64,000 nt of DNA, taken from positions 620,001-684,000 of the forward strand of contig CAWCGU010000006.1 in the NCBI GenBank assembly GCA_963795195.1, in the 5' to 3' direction. The notes beneath the pieces are model-generated. The model had not been told where the DNA came from. It saw nothing but the letters and a program-made list of their open reading frames with translations, and searched no databases. Source of the DNA: CAWCGU01 sp963795195. GTDB lineage: Bacteria; Actinomycetota; Thermoleophilia; Solirubrobacterales; 70-9. Shown here piece by piece: positions 8,496 through 18,681 of the stretch. The first letter of the stretch is position 1, and each line of letters starts with the position of its first letter. The position numbers and the translations under genes are program-made.

Positions 8496-8738
8496 TCAGG
8501 CCTGCTGGTCGGCGGCGACGCTCGCGACGACGGGCTCGGCGGTTGCCGTTCCCTCGATCGTGCGGGTGCTGCCCTTTTCAGCGTCGTCAGCCTCGTCATC
8601 GTTGTCGCCGGTGATCGAGCCTTTGAACTCGCGCAACCCGTTGCCGAGCGAACGGCCGAGCTCCGGGAGTCGCTTGGGCCCGAAGACGAGCAGGGCGATG
8701 ACGAGGACGATTGCTATTTGCCAAATACTGAAATCCAT
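8496..8738 (-). CDS. tatA: Sec-independent protein translocase TatA
   Basis: 80 residues from the internal ATG at 8738: one membrane helix (IWQIAIVLVIALLVF), the signature hinge FGPKRLPELGRSLG, an amphipathic helix, and an acidic tail (DNDDEADD). Together with the adjacent TatC it forms a minimal TatAC translocase. The frame opens 12 residues earlier (8774), but TatA proteins begin immediately before the membrane helix, so the inner ATG is preferred. Confidence 0.95.
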   Translation of the reverse strand: MDFSIWQIAIVLVIALLVFGPKRLPELGRSLGNGLREFKGSITGDNDDEADDAEKGSTRTIEGTATAEPVVASVAADQQA

Positions 8739-8903
8739 GCCCCCAACAACGTGCGCCCCCTCGACATGGATCACTTGACCTTGATTATCCGGTTCGAGTA
8801 ATCCAATCTGGCCTCGATTCCGTTATCCGCCCTGACAAGCACCCGCATGGATGCCGCGAGGCGACAGGTGCTCCACACAACTAGTTCAGGAGGAACTGAA
8901 CAG

Positions 8904-9629
8904 ATGAACTCACGATTGCAGCTGGAAAGCGTCGACATTGACGGCGCCATTCGCGAGGCCGCCGAAGTGGCGGTCACGACACTCGAAGACGGCGACACCC
9001 GCCGGGCGATGCTCCGTAAGGCCGGCCTCGCCGGTGGCGCGGTAGTCGGCGGCGGCGCGATGCTCGGCGCGCTCGTTCCCGGCACGGCGATGGCCGCGAC
9101 AGCCGGCAGGCCGCCGAAGAGCTTCGGCAAGGGCGACGTCGGAATTCTCAACTACGCGCTGACCCTCGAGTACCTCGAGGCGGCGTTCTACAACGAAGCG
9201 AGCAAGAACCAGGCGAAGACGTCGTTCATCAAAGACGAGCAGACGAAGCTGTTTCTCGAGAAGACGACCGATGACGAAAACGTTCACGTCAAGTTCCTGA
9301 AAAGTGCGCTGAAGAGGGCGGCGGTCAAGTCGCCGAAGTTCGACTTCGGCGACACGACGTCGGATGAGGCGAAGTTCGCCGCGACGGCGCTCGTCCTGGA
9401 AAACACCGGGGTGCACGCGTACCTCGGCCAGGTCCTCAACATCAAGACCCCGGGCACGGTCGTTGCCGCCGGGTCGATCCTCACCGTTGAGGCTCGTCAT
9501 GCATCGGTTATCGGCCTGATCGTGGAGAAGAGCACCGAAGGGATCTCTCCGGACGGCGCGTTCGACACGCCGTTCACCGCCGCGAAGATCCTGAGGGCGG
9601 TCAAGGGGACCGGCTTCATCACCGGCTAG
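8904..9629 (+). CDS. Tat-exported ferritin-like domain protein
   Basis: 241 residues from ATG 8904, with a strong AGGAGG site about ten bases upstream. Residues about 30-65 form a twin-arginine-type signal: DTRRAMLRKAGLAGG, a Gly/Ala-rich hydrophobic stretch, then PGTAMAA. The mature part is a ferritin-like four-helix bundle: ILNYALTLEYLEAAFYNEA, DENVHVKFLKSAL and VLENTGVHAYLGQ carry spaced Glu and His residues that could bind metal, and ILTVEARHAS supplies a further Glu/His pair. Related secreted ferritin-like proteins are common in actinobacteria and are not characterised biochemically. Divergent from tatA, so it is a natural substrate candidate for that translocase. Confidence 0.88.
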   Translation: MNSRLQLESVDIDGAIREAAEVAVTTLEDGDTRRAMLRKAGLAGGAVVGGGAMLGALVPGTAMAATAGRPPKSFGKGDVGILNYALTLEYLEAAFYNEASKNQAKTSFIKDEQTKLFLEKTTDDENVHVKFLKSALKRAAVKSPKFDFGDTTSDEAKFAATALVLENTGVHAYLGQVLNIKTPGTVVAAGSILTVEARHASVIGLIVEKSTEGISPDGAFDTPFTAAKILRAVKGTGFITG

Positions 9630-9704
9630 CCAGTTGCGGAGTGACAGGCCGGGGGCGGAGGATTGCTCCCGGCTGTCAGCCGCTCTCGCGGCAAGGGCTT
9701 GGAG

Positions 9705-10970
9705 CTACTTGCGTGGCTTGCCCTTGCTGAACACGGCGTCCACCTCCATGCCGGCCGCAAGCTCGGTTCCGGGCCTTGCCTTCAATCGGATCAACCTGCC
9801 TCGCTTGACCGTGCGACTGAACTGCTTGGTCGCCTTGCCCAGCGCGCATCCAGCGTCGGTGAGCTTTGCGGCGACGGCCTTACGCGAGGCACCCTTCGCA
9901 ATCTTGGGCACCAGGCACTTCGAGTCTGTGCTGCCACCGGGCAGCGTGGCACCGGCGAGCCCCCAGCTCGGGTGGTGGGCGTCGTCGACCGCGAAGGCAA
10001 AACCGATCGTCCCGCAGTCAGCGATCGTCGCGAGCGCCGGCACCGTGATGATCCAGAGGCCCTCTTGACCCGCGTCGGTCGCCGCTTCGCCGTCGGTCTC
10101 CTCATAGGCCAGACGACCGCCGTCCGGTGACCAGGACGGGGCTCTGAAAAGGCCGCCGGTGGGACCGGTGAGGTCGCATTTCGCTGCCGGGCCGATGGCG
10201 GGTGCACCATTCGCAGCCGGATCGCCGGCCGTCGCCCAGAGCCTGAGGATGTCTGGAACCGCAAGCTGACCCATGGAATCTTGGATCGACGTCGCAACGC
10301 TGGAACCGTCGGAGCTGATCGCGATGTCACCGATGGTCTTACCGGGGGTGAAGGTCGGATCGAGGCTGAAGTCCCACCACGTAGTCGGCTCGCCGGCACG
10401 CCCCGGCGCCGGGTCGAACGTCCCGACGGTCAGCCCACTCACGCTGACAACGGCGAGCCTCGAGCTCGAGATCCACTCGGGGTTCGACCACGAGGCGGCG
10501 GCGTCGATGTCGGTGCCGGTGCTGGAGACGACGAAGGTGGCCGCACAGAAGGTCGTTCCCGTCGTGCCCCCAACACAACCCGGGGCGCCGAAGAAGAACG
10601 TCTCGAACGCGACCTTGCTGGCGTCGGGGGAAACCCGGGCGCTGAGGATTCCACCGGCAAGCTGCGTTGGCAGGAAGGACTGCGTCACCACGCCTGCCGG
10701 AGTGAGCACGACGATGCGGTCCGGTGGACCAGGCCTGACGGCCACGATCGTTCCGTCGTCGGACTGGGACGCGAACTGGTACGGAGCCCCCGGCGTGCCG
10801 TCCGCAGTCACCCTGCGCGGCGCATCCGCGGTGTCGCGATCGTCGATATAGACGTTTCCGTCGTCCTGAGTCCAGACGACGCTGCTGGCGCCCGCCGGAC
10901 TCGAAAACAGCAACAGCGAGCCAGCCGCGACCAAGGCACCAAAAAGCATCCTTGGCCCCCTCACTCCCAT
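9705..10970 (-). CDS. Secreted beta-propeller-like protein with C-terminal PASTA-type domain
   Basis: 421 residues. A signal peptide (MLFGALVAAGSLLLFSSPAGA) is followed by TolB/WD40-like blades: VSPDASKVAFETFF, ISSDGSSVATSIQD and WSPDGGRLAYEE. The last 60 residues form a PASTA-type domain: KCLVPKIAKGASRKAVAAKL, then AGCALGKATKQF and VDAVFSKGKPRK. PASTA domains of this class usually occur on cell-wall-associated proteins. A nearly identical tail ends the metalloprotease at 42829, so the domain looks like an exchangeable module. No enzyme motif is visible in the blades. Confidence 0.82.
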   Translation of the reverse strand: MGVRGPRMLFGALVAAGSLLLFSSPAGASSVVWTQDDGNVYIDDRDTADAPRRVTADGTPGAPYQFASQSDDGTIVAVRPGPPDRIVVLTPAGVVTQSFLPTQLAGGILSARVSPDASKVAFETFFFGAPGCVGGTTGTTFCAATFVVSSTGTDIDAAASWSNPEWISSSRLAVVSVSGLTVGTFDPAPGRAGEPTTWWDFSLDPTFTPGKTIGDIAISSDGSSVATSIQDSMGQLAVPDILRLWATAGDPAANGAPAIGPAAKCDLTGPTGGLFRAPSWSPDGGRLAYEETDGEAATDAGQEGLWIITVPALATIADCGTIGFAFAVDDAHHPSWGLAGATLPGGSTDSKCLVPKIAKGASRKAVAAKLTDAGCALGKATKQFSRTVKRGRLIRLKARPGTELAAGMEVDAVFSKGKPRK

Positions 10971-11058
10971 GGGCGGAAATTAAAGCAGCTATCACGAGGG
11001 TCCCGAAATGAAGCCCAGGGTCGCACCGCCGTCCCGCGCAGTGTGTGAATCTACGTTG

Positions 11059-12270
11059 ATGGCGAGAGTCGTGGTCGTGGGTGCGGGGTTCGCCGGATTG
11101 GCCGCGGCTGACGCGCTGCGAACCGCGAGCGTCGACTTGACGGTCCTCGAGTCCCGCGACCGGGTCGGCGGCCGAGTCTGGTCGGTGCCGTTTGCGGGCG
11201 GCGTGGTCGAACGTGGCGCCGAGTTCATCCTTCCGGGGAACACTGCGATCGAGTCGCTGGCTGAGCGCTTCGGACTACCCCTCGTCCGCAAGGGCACCCC
11301 GTACGGTCGCCGGGAACCCCGGGGCGACGAGGCGGTGCCGATGGCAGAGCTCGACGCCGTCTTCGATCGCATCGCCGCGGGCGTGAGGGTTGCGGGAGCC
11401 CAGTCCCTGGCCGCTGCGATCGATGGGCTAGGGCTCGACCCGCGCACGGCGGCGCTGATCCGCGCCCGGCTCGAGGTCTCCACCGGACACCCCGCTGACG
11501 ATCTGCGACCCGACGTCCTCGGGGAGGGCGCGACGACGTTTGGCGACTTCGACAGCTACACCGTCGAGGGCGGCAACGCCGAGTTGGCGAGAGCCCTCGC
11601 AGGCGAGCTCGGCGCGGCGGTCCATCTGTGCTCGCCAGCGCGGCGGGTGCGCTGGGGAGCCGACGGGGTCTCGGTCGCCACCGATGCGGGTGAGCTCAAC
11701 GCCGACGCCGTCGTCATCGCCGTGCCGACGGCCCCGCTTCGGGAGATCGACTTCGAGCCGCCGCTGCAGGGCCCGACCGCCGAAGCGCTTGCATCCGTTC
11801 GCTACGGGCAGAACGCAAAGCTGTTCGTCGCCCTGCGAACACCTAGCCCCCCGAGCGCGATCATGTCGGTCAGCCGCCGCTTCTGGACGTACACGCAGCT
11901 CGGCGCGAGCGGCGAGCCGGTGCCCTTCGTGACCGGCTACGCGGGAACCAGCGAATCGGTTCAGGCGTTCGCGGGCACGGCTGACCCGGGTGAGTGGGTG
12001 GAAGCGCTCGCCGCCCTGCGCCCGGAGCTCGACCTGGATCCAAGCGTGGTCCTGCTTTCGACCTGGCATGACGACCCATGGGTCCGCGGCTCCTACTCGG
12101 CTAGGAGCGTGTCCTCTCCCCTGCTCGACGACGCGCTCGCGCAGCCGGTCGGGCCGCTCCACTTCGCGGGCGAGCACACCGCGGGCGATTGGCACGGCCT
12201 GATGGAGGGAGCCCTTCGAAGCGGCAAGCGTGCCGCAGAGCAGGTGCTGCGGAAAATCGCTGGTGGCTAG
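11059..12270 (+). CDS. FAD-dependent amine oxidase family protein
   Basis: 403 residues starting ARVVVVGAGFAGLAAADAL, the Rossmann dinucleotide-binding motif (GxGxxG), followed by LESRDRVGGRVWSV, the RxGGR motif of flavin amine oxidases. The C-terminal FAD contact reads LHFAGEHTAGDWHGLMEGA. Related enzymes oxidise amines, polyamines or carotenoid precursors; the substrate pocket is not informative here. The ATG at 11059 lies directly before the Rossmann strand. The gene ends with a four-base overlap against the convergent SDR. Confidence 0.88.
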   Translation: MARVVVVGAGFAGLAAADALRTASVDLTVLESRDRVGGRVWSVPFAGGVVERGAEFILPGNTAIESLAERFGLPLVRKGTPYGRREPRGDEAVPMAELDAVFDRIAAGVRVAGAQSLAAAIDGLGLDPRTAALIRARLEVSTGHPADDLRPDVLGEGATTFGDFDSYTVEGGNAELARALAGELGAAVHLCSPARRVRWGADGVSVATDAGELNADAVVIAVPTAPLREIDFEPPLQGPTAEALASVRYGQNAKLFVALRTPSPPSAIMSVSRRFWTYTQLGASGEPVPFVTGYAGTSESVQAFAGTADPGEWVEALAALRPELDLDPSVVLLSTWHDDPWVRGSYSARSVSSPLLDDALAQPVGPLHFAGEHTAGDWHGLMEGALRSGKRAAEQVLRKIAGG

Positions 12271-13079
12271 CTGCTCGGCTGTGCGAGCACGCTCGCGCGG
12301 ATATGACTCATCGCCGTAAGCCAACCGTCGTGGTCGGCGACCTTGCCCTGGAGCATCGTCTGCACCTCGGGGTGCGGCAAGATCAGGAAGCGCTCCGACG
12401 CGATGCCTTCGACTACGGCGGTCGCGACATCTTCCGGGCTCAGCACGGTCCCCGCCGTGACGGTGATCGCGACACCGGCGCGTCCCTCGCCCTCCGCTTG
12501 GAGGCCGGCCTCGAGCAACGGGGTCTGAACGCCCATCGGGCAGAGGCAGCTGACCCGGACGCCCTGATCTCGGTAGGTGATCGAGAGCCACTCGGCGAAG
12601 CCGACCGCGGCGTGCTTGCTGAGCGCGTAGGAGGCGTCGCCGATCACGCTGAGCAGGCCGGCGGCTGACGCCGTAGAGACGAAGTAGCCCTCGCCGCGCT
12701 CCGCCCAGCCCGAGACCAGCAGCCGGGCCGCGTAGACGTGGGCGTGGGTGTTGACCCCCATCACCGTCTGCCAGACGTCGTCGGGGGTCTCGAGCCCCAT
12801 CCCGGCGCCGATCCCGGCGTTGGCGCAGAAGATGTCGACCGGGCCGAACGCGGCCTCAGCCGCGGCTATCAGGCGCTCGTTGGCGGCGGGATCGGAGACG
12901 TCGCAGGCGACGCCGAGCACGTTCTCAGCACCATCCGGCAGCGCGGCGTCGACTTTGCCCTGGTCGAGGTCGGCGAAGACAACCCCGCGGGCGCCGTCCG
13001 CAGCAAACCGTCGCGCCATCGCCAGGCCGATTCCCGACGCGGCCCCCGTGACGACGATGTTCCGTCCGCTGATCTCCAC
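12267..13079 (-). CDS. Short-chain dehydrogenase/reductase
   Basis: 270 residues from the GTG at 13079, preceded by an AGGATAGGG ribosome site. SDR motifs: VVTGAASGIGLAMA (cofactor loop), ADLDQGKVD (Asp after beta-2, favouring NAD), CANAGIGAG, STASAAG for the catalytic Ser, and YALSKHA for Tyr/Lys. Substrate unknown. The frame is open to 13226 but lacks family sequence there. Convergent with the amine oxidase. Confidence 0.86.
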   Translation of the reverse strand: MEISGRNIVVTGAASGIGLAMARRFAADGARGVVFADLDQGKVDAALPDGAENVLGVACDVSDPAANERLIAAAEAAFGPVDIFCANAGIGAGMGLETPDDVWQTVMGVNTHAHVYAARLLVSGWAERGEGYFVSTASAAGLLSVIGDASYALSKHAAVGFAEWLSITYRDQGVRVSCLCPMGVQTPLLEAGLQAEGEGRAGVAITVTAGTVLSPEDVATAVVEGIASERFLILPHPEVQTMLQGKVADHDGWLTAMSHIRASVLAQPSS

Positions 13080-13241
13080 GCTGCTGACCCTATCCTGATC
13101 GCCGAGAATCGCGGCTGCGGCTGCTCGGAGAGCAGGCGCACGAGGAAAGCGCGACCTCGAACACAGCGTCCTCGGCGCCTGACCGCCGTCGGCGCGCAGC
13201 CCCAGCGCGCCTTGTAGCCTCCCCACCTCAATGATTGAGCC

Positions 13242-13925
13242 GTGGTGCTGAACGGGAGCCGGCGCTCGGCCTGGGGGTTCTCAGCGTCGGCATCGTTGCT
13301 TTCCGCTGTCGTGGTCGCCTGCCTGACGGTCGCGGCCCCGACCTCAGCGTTCGCTTCGGCCCCCAGCGGACAGCGAATCGCCGCCGGCTATAACCACACA
13401 TGCGCGATCAAGCTCGACGGCGCGTCTGTCTGCTGGGGCAGCAACCTTCAAGGCCAATCGTCCCCCCCGGGCGGCGCAGTGGACCTCGACCAGATCGCGG
13501 CCGGCGGGCTGCACAGCTGCGCCGTGAAGACGGACGGCACTCCGATCTGCTGGGGCAACAACCTCGATGGTCAGGCGAGCGTCCCTGCGGGCATCGAGCC
13601 GGTCACCCAGATCTCGGCGGGGGGGAACCCACAGCTGCGCGATCAAGACCAACGGCACGCCGGTCTGCTGGGGTTACAACGAAATTGGCCAGACAACGAT
13701 CCCGCCCGGCATCGGAGCGTCACCCAGATCTCAGCCGGAGGGCTCCACACGTGCGCGGTGAAGTCCGAGGATGGCACCATCGCCTGCTGGGGCGAAAACG
13801 AGATCGGCCAGTCTGGCGATCCACCTCACTGCACCAGCGATCCGATCGACGAGGTCGTCGGGCCGGCGGGGATCAACGAAACGATCACGGCTACCGGGTC
13901 GCCGCCGATCTCCCAGCTCGAGGAT
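13242..13925 (+). pseudogene. Secreted RCC1-repeat protein, frameshifted and truncated
   Basis: From a GTG at 13242 a signal peptide (about residues 15-38, ending TSAFASA) leads into RCC1-type repeats, each built as IAAGxxHTCAIKxDGxxxCWGxN. At least four repeats are present. The third is out of frame: a run of seven G at about 13620 has one base too many, and one base is missing near 13712, so reading frame +1 is entered and then left again. The last recognisable repeat (CWGENEIGQ) ends at about 13800. Then coding sense is lost against the opposite-strand gene, with no proper stop. RCC1 propellers in secreted bacterial proteins are usually adhesive or of unknown role. Confidence 0.7.
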
Positions 13926-14455
13926 GTACCCCCCCGAGGATCCCTCTACCGCGCGGTTCGCGGTGACGATCGCATCGCGGACCGTGAGGGAGCCGCCGTT
14001 CAGAGCCGTGATCCCACCACCTTGGAGCATGGCTTCCCCGTTCGTGATCGTGAGCCCCGCGATCGTCGTCGCGGTACCCGCCGTCGTAAAAACCGCGAAG
14101 ACCGGGAACGACTGGGCGCCTACGACCCGGCGCACGGTGAGCGTGGAGGCGCCCGGGCCGAGAACGTCGAGCTGCTGAGTGATCCCGGGGGGCGCCGTGA
14201 GCAGAGCGATCGTCCCGGTCACCGAGAAGGTGATCGTGTCGGGGCCGGGACTGCCGGACCCGTTGGACGTTCGATCGCCGCACGCAGCGTGCAGGTGCCG
14301 GTGTCTGTCGTGGCGCAAGCCGTGTCGGCGGGGTCGGCGTCGGTCTCGTCGCCCGTGCTGTTGACGACGTAACCCGCGGCCTCGGCGCTCGTGGCGAACG
14401 CGAGCGCCGCCGCGAGCACGCCGATGCCCACCGTGATTCCCCGCCGCAGCGTCAT
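13926..14455 (-). pseudogene. CSLREA-type secreted beta-helix protein, frameshifted and truncated
   Basis: The ATG at 14455 overlaps the stop of the methyltransferase gene (ATGA). A signal peptide (GITVGIGVLAAALAFATSAEA) is followed by YVVNSTGDETDADPADTAC, then GTCTLRAAIE. This is the N-terminal module of the CSLREA/choice-of-anchor-Q type of secreted beta-helix proteins. A one-base deletion near 14272 shifts the frame; after it, PGPDTITFSVTGT, ITITNG-type turns and GGSLTVRDAIVTAN are readable. Homology ends at about 13926 in a run of seven C, where the opposite-strand RCC1 gene takes over. A full family member would be several hundred residues longer. Confidence 0.68.
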
Positions 14456-15324
14456 CGCGGCTTCGTTCCCGCGGCGACGATCAGCTCGCAGGATCCCGAG
14501 AAGCCGTCCGAGCCCTCGAACTGCCGAAGCTGCTGCTCGATCTCCCGCCAGGCCGCCTCGCGGCCGTCCTCGTCGAGCCCGGCCAGCATCTGGTGAAGCG
14601 CGCCGAACGACTCCCGCTCGAAGGCGACGCACTCGGCGGCCGAGCCGAGGCGAAGCGGCGCCTCGATGCGGACAGCTTCGATGTCCTCGAAGCCTGCCTG
14701 CGCGAAGGCGTCCTCGATGACTCCGGGCTCGCCAAAGCTGAACGGGCCCGGCTGGCCGGGCGCCGGCGCCGGCAGCTCGGCGCGCCGCCTGATCACGCCG
14801 ACCGGGATCGAGAAGAACCCGTTGCGCTCAGCCGACGAGTAGACGACGCCGGCGAGCGTGCCGCCGGGCTTGAGCGCTCTGTGCATACCCCGCAGGGCGG
14901 CCTGCTGGTCCGGGAAATAAATGAACCCGACGCGAGAGATGACTGCGTCGAAGCTGCCCTCCTCGACGTCAAGGTTCTCGCCGTCGAGTACGAGGGTCTC
15001 CACGTTGCTCAGTCCTGCGCTGTCCGCCTCGCGCTGTGCGAGCTCGAGGATGTTCGACGAGATGTCGGTCGCGACGACACGACCCCGGGGGCCGACCCGG
15101 CGCGCCGCCGCGAGCGTCTGCCCGCCGGCGCCGGCGGCGACATCGAGCACGCGAGCGCCGTTGCGGACGCGCGCGAGGTCGAGCATCTTCTCGGTCGAGT
15201 CCTCGAGCCAGGCCTCGATCACCGGCCCCCAGCGATGCCAGGCGTCCGCCGCGTCCTGCCACTGCTTGCGGGTGGTCTCCTTGTATGCGGTTGGGTCGAA
15301 CGTGCGAACTGCGGTCTCGGTCAT
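14452..15324 (-). CDS. Class I SAM-dependent methyltransferase (UbiE-like)
   Basis: 290 residues from ATG 15324, with GGAGGAACC as ribosome site. The SAM-binding motif I is VLDVAAGAGGQTLAAA, motif II ATDISSNILELA, and the post-motif FDAVISRVGFIYFPDQ, followed by LKPGGTLAGVVYS. This layout matches UbiE/Coq5-type small-molecule methyltransferases. Substrate unknown. The open frame upstream to 15465 overlaps the regulator gene and is not needed. Coupled by ATGA to the broken CSLREA gene downstream. Confidence 0.87.
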   Translation of the reverse strand: MTETAVRTFDPTAYKETTRKQWQDAADAWHRWGPVIEAWLEDSTEKMLDLARVRNGARVLDVAAGAGGQTLAAARRVGPRGRVVATDISSNILELAQREADSAGLSNVETLVLDGENLDVEEGSFDAVISRVGFIYFPDQQAALRGMHRALKPGGTLAGVVYSSAERNGFFSIPVGVIRRRAELPAPAPGQPGPFSFGEPGVIEDAFAQAGFEDIEAVRIEAPLRLGSAAECVAFERESFGALHQMLAGLDEDGREAAWREIEQQLRQFEGSDGFSGSCELIVAAGTKPR

Positions 15325-15427
15325 CTCGTTGGTTCCTCCTGGGCTCCGGCGCTCGGCCGGCTTGATGGACAGCCGCAGATTGGCCTCCGAGGCGTTCCGG
15401 AACCGTTCTGCCGGCGTTTCGCGCCGC

Positions 15428-18400
15428 TCAGCCAGGCGTGGAGCGAAGCTGCTCGTCCGCTTCACCCTTCAACGCGTACAGCTGCGCCTCCAGGTATCGC
15501 TGCCCGGCTCGCGCGCTGAGATCGAACGCCTCTGCGATCGCGGCTCGAGCGTCGTCGGGCCTCCCCGCATCGAGCAACACCCGGGCGAGGAGCGCGAAAC
15601 CGTACGGCTGGTACAGGCTCCAGCCGCTGCCGGCGTAGTGATCGAGGCCCTGGTGGATCAGCGCGATCGCGTCATCGGTCTGCCCGTCGCGCGCGATCAC
15701 CCACCCCCGCAGGATCTTCCCCATCGGCTGCATGAAGCCGAGCCTGTGCTCGTCGGCCAGGGCCGCCATCCGCTCGGCCCGCTCCCTCGCCAGCGCCTCA
15801 TCCCCCATTTCGATCGCCAGCCAGGCGCTGAAGTTGAGGGCGTAGGCGAGGCTGAACGGGTGCTCGAGTTCGTCGGCGAGCCGCAGGGCCTCGCGCGCCT
15901 TCTCCTCCGCCTGATCGGGCTCGCCGAGATAGCGCAGAACGTAAGCGAGGCGACTCAGGCAGATGATGCGCGGGTCCTGCGAGTAGAGGGCGAGGTGCGA
16001 GCGTGCCCGCTCCGGAGCGTAGTCGGCAATCGCGCGCTCGAGGTGGGTGCGGGCGGCCGCGAACTCCCCGAGCCAGGATGAGGTGACGCCCAGCAGGTAC
16101 TCGCCCTCCACCCGCAGCATCGGATCGCGGTCCAGCCCGCCGCGTTCGAGCAGCCGCTCGCCGAGTTCGTATGTGCGGGACAGCTCGCCGCGGGCGACAT
16201 GGACGAGGGCGAGGGCGCGGAGCGCCGGGGGATCGGGTTGCGTTCCGAGCCGCTCGCACAGTTCCACCGCGCGCAGGTAGAGGTCGTGGACCTCCGGGGC
16301 GCCGTACCCCTTGATCGCAACCAGCGGCCCGCCGAGCGCGGTTCGCAGCGCAAGCTCCTGCTCGTCGCGCTCGCTCGTCTGCGGCTGGGCATCGAGCAGC
16401 TCGAGCGCCTTCGCGAACAGCGCGATTGCGCCCTCGTGGGAGAAGACGCGCTCCGCCACCTCCGCCGCCCGCGCATAGAAGGCGATCGCGCGCTCGTCCT
16501 GACCGGCGCGCTCGTAGTGGAGCGCCAGCTCGCCGCTCACCGCGTCGAGATCGGCGGAGTGGATGCGCTCCAGGGCCTCTGCGACTCGCCGGTGGGCCAG
16601 CTGCCGGCGTGCCGAGCCCGCACGCAGGTAGGCGGCCTCGCGCAGCTTGTCGTGACTGAAGTCATAGCCATCGACCCCCTGTTCGCGAACGACCCGGCGC
16701 TGCCACAGCTCGTCGATCGCCTCAACCACGTCGTCTTCGCCGCGCGAGCTTGCCTGCGCCAGCAGCTTGAAGCCGAAGGCGCGACCGACTGTCGCGGCAA
16801 GGGCCGCAATCTCCTGCGCGGCGGGCGAGAGCTGGGCAAGGCGCGCCTCCAGCACCGACTGAACCTTCGGCGGCAATCTGGACACGGCGGCGCTCGCGTC
16901 GTCGGTCACAGCGTCCGGGGCCTGCTCGAGCAGTCCGGCCCGGATCCACTCGACGACGAACAGGGGGTTGCCCTCGCTCTCGCGGTAGACGTGGGAGTTT
17001 CGGCTCTCGTCGAGCTGGCGGCCTGAAACCTGATGGGCAAGCTCGGCGGTGTCGCCGGGGTCCAGCGGTCCAAGCTCGAGCTCGACCGCTTGCCCGCCCC
17101 TCCTCGCCGCCACCAGCAGCCCCTGGGCCGGGTGGTTGGCGTCGAGCGCCTCGGAACGCACGGTTGCCACGACAAGCAGCGGCGCGGTCGGTGCCGAGCG
17201 GAGCACGTATTCGAGCCAGGCGATCGTCTCGCTGTCGGCCCACTGCAGGTCGTCGATCACGACCAGAAGCGGACGCTTTTCGGAGATCACGGCACGCCTG
17301 AGCGCATCCAGAAGGCGGGTGCGCTGCCAGTCGTCCGTCAACGGCTCCGGTGAAGCCAGCTCCGGCCGTTCATCCAGCAGCTCGGGAAGCAGCCGCGCGA
17401 GCTCAGTCTGCCAGACGTCGCCCGGCCCCCTCACCGCGGGGCCGATTGCCTCGGAGCGCAGCAGCTCCACCACAGGCGCGTAGGCTAGGCCGCCCGCCGC
17501 CGCGTAGCAGCGGCTTGCGGCCGCGTGGATTCCTTGACGCTCCACCCATTCGAGAAGCTCCTCGGCGAGCCGCGACTTGCCGATGCCGGCCTCGCCTCCG
17601 ATCACCGCGAGCAGCGACTGCCCGTCGGCGGCGCGCCGCCAAGCGGCACGCAACGTCGCCCATTCTGCGACGCGGCCGATCAGCGGCGAGATCGCGGTGG
17701 CGGCAGCGGCGCCCAGCATGGGCGCCGGGGTCGCAGCGGCCTCGAGCAGATGCTCGTAGGCCTCGCGTGTGGCATCGCCGGGCTCCACGCCGGTATCGCG
17801 CGCGAGCGCCGTTGCGAATCCGTGATAGGTGCGCAATGCGCCGGCGCGATCGCCCGCCAGCGCCTGCAGCCGCATCAGGCGGCGGCAGGATTCCTCGTTC
17901 AGGGGCTCGTGGTCCAGGAGGCGCCTGGCCCAGGGGACGGCGCCCCGGTAGTCGCGCTGTCTCTCGAGAAGGTCGGCCAGCCGCTCACCGGCCGCCAGAA
18001 GCGCATCGAGCAATCGCGCGCGTTCCGGAACGATCCAGTCGTCGTAGCAGTCGGGAAAAAGGTCACCGGTGTACCGGGAGACGGCTTCCTGCAGCGCGGT
18101 GCGCTCCTCCTCGTCCTGGCCCGATTCTCGCTCCGCGAGCGCGCTCCAGGAGCTCCTCGAACTCGGCAACGTCGAGGGTGAACGGAGCGTCGCCGCGCCA
18201 GCGAACCGACTTCGCGTTGATTTCCAGGTAGCCCTCCGCGTCGGGTAGCGCGCGGCGCAGGTGATGCAGAGTCTGGCGCAGGTTGGTACGGGCCTGCGAC
18301 TCTTCGGACTCGGGCCAGAAGAGATAGGCGAGGCGCTCGCGAAGCACGGGGTCTTCGCGGTTGAGCAGCAGGTGCGCAAGCAGGGATTGCAGCCGCGGGG

Positions 18401-18509
18401 CGTCGACCGTCGTGACCACAGCGCCGCCGTGCGCAAGCCGGAACCCGCCAAGGAGCCGAGCGTCAAGCGTCGCGAATGCGGTCCCGCCGGATGAGGTGGC
18501 GGCCTGCAT
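15428..18509 (-). CDS. SARP-type regulator with AAA ATPase and TPR region (one frameshift)
   Basis: From ATG 18509 the N-terminus reads as a winged-helix DNA-binding domain of the SARP type (LLGGFRLAHGG, then APRLQSLLAHLLLNRE and LRQTLHHLRRALPDAEGYL). A frame break near 18145 separates it from the rest, which is open for about 900 residues: the BTAD helical domain (YTGDLFPDCYDDWIVPERAR), an AAA/STAND ATPase with Walker A GGEAGIGKSRLAE and Walker B LLVVIDDLQWAD, and TPR-like helices to the C-terminus. Family members (AfsR, EmbR-like) switch on operons in response to ATP or ligands. Because domain order is perfect across the break, a sequencing error is as likely as a real mutation. No LuxR domain is present at the end. 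Confidence 0.8.
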
Positions 18510-18681
18510 GCCGCCATGTTGCCACGTGCGCAAGCAGTCAAGCCCCCACCCCAGCGCCGGCGACGAGCCCTGCGCCACACCGTGACGGCCGCCGAGCAGC
18601 CGGGTGGCGGTTGCTGAACGCACCGCCGAATGGCGCACGCGCAGCCAGCGGCCGCGACTGCGCCGTCGAGGCGCTAAGCAA

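Noticed and set aside
10281..11048. Plus-strand open frame of 255 codons
   Set aside because: Shadow of the secreted PASTA protein; low-complexity Arg/Gly sequence without motif.
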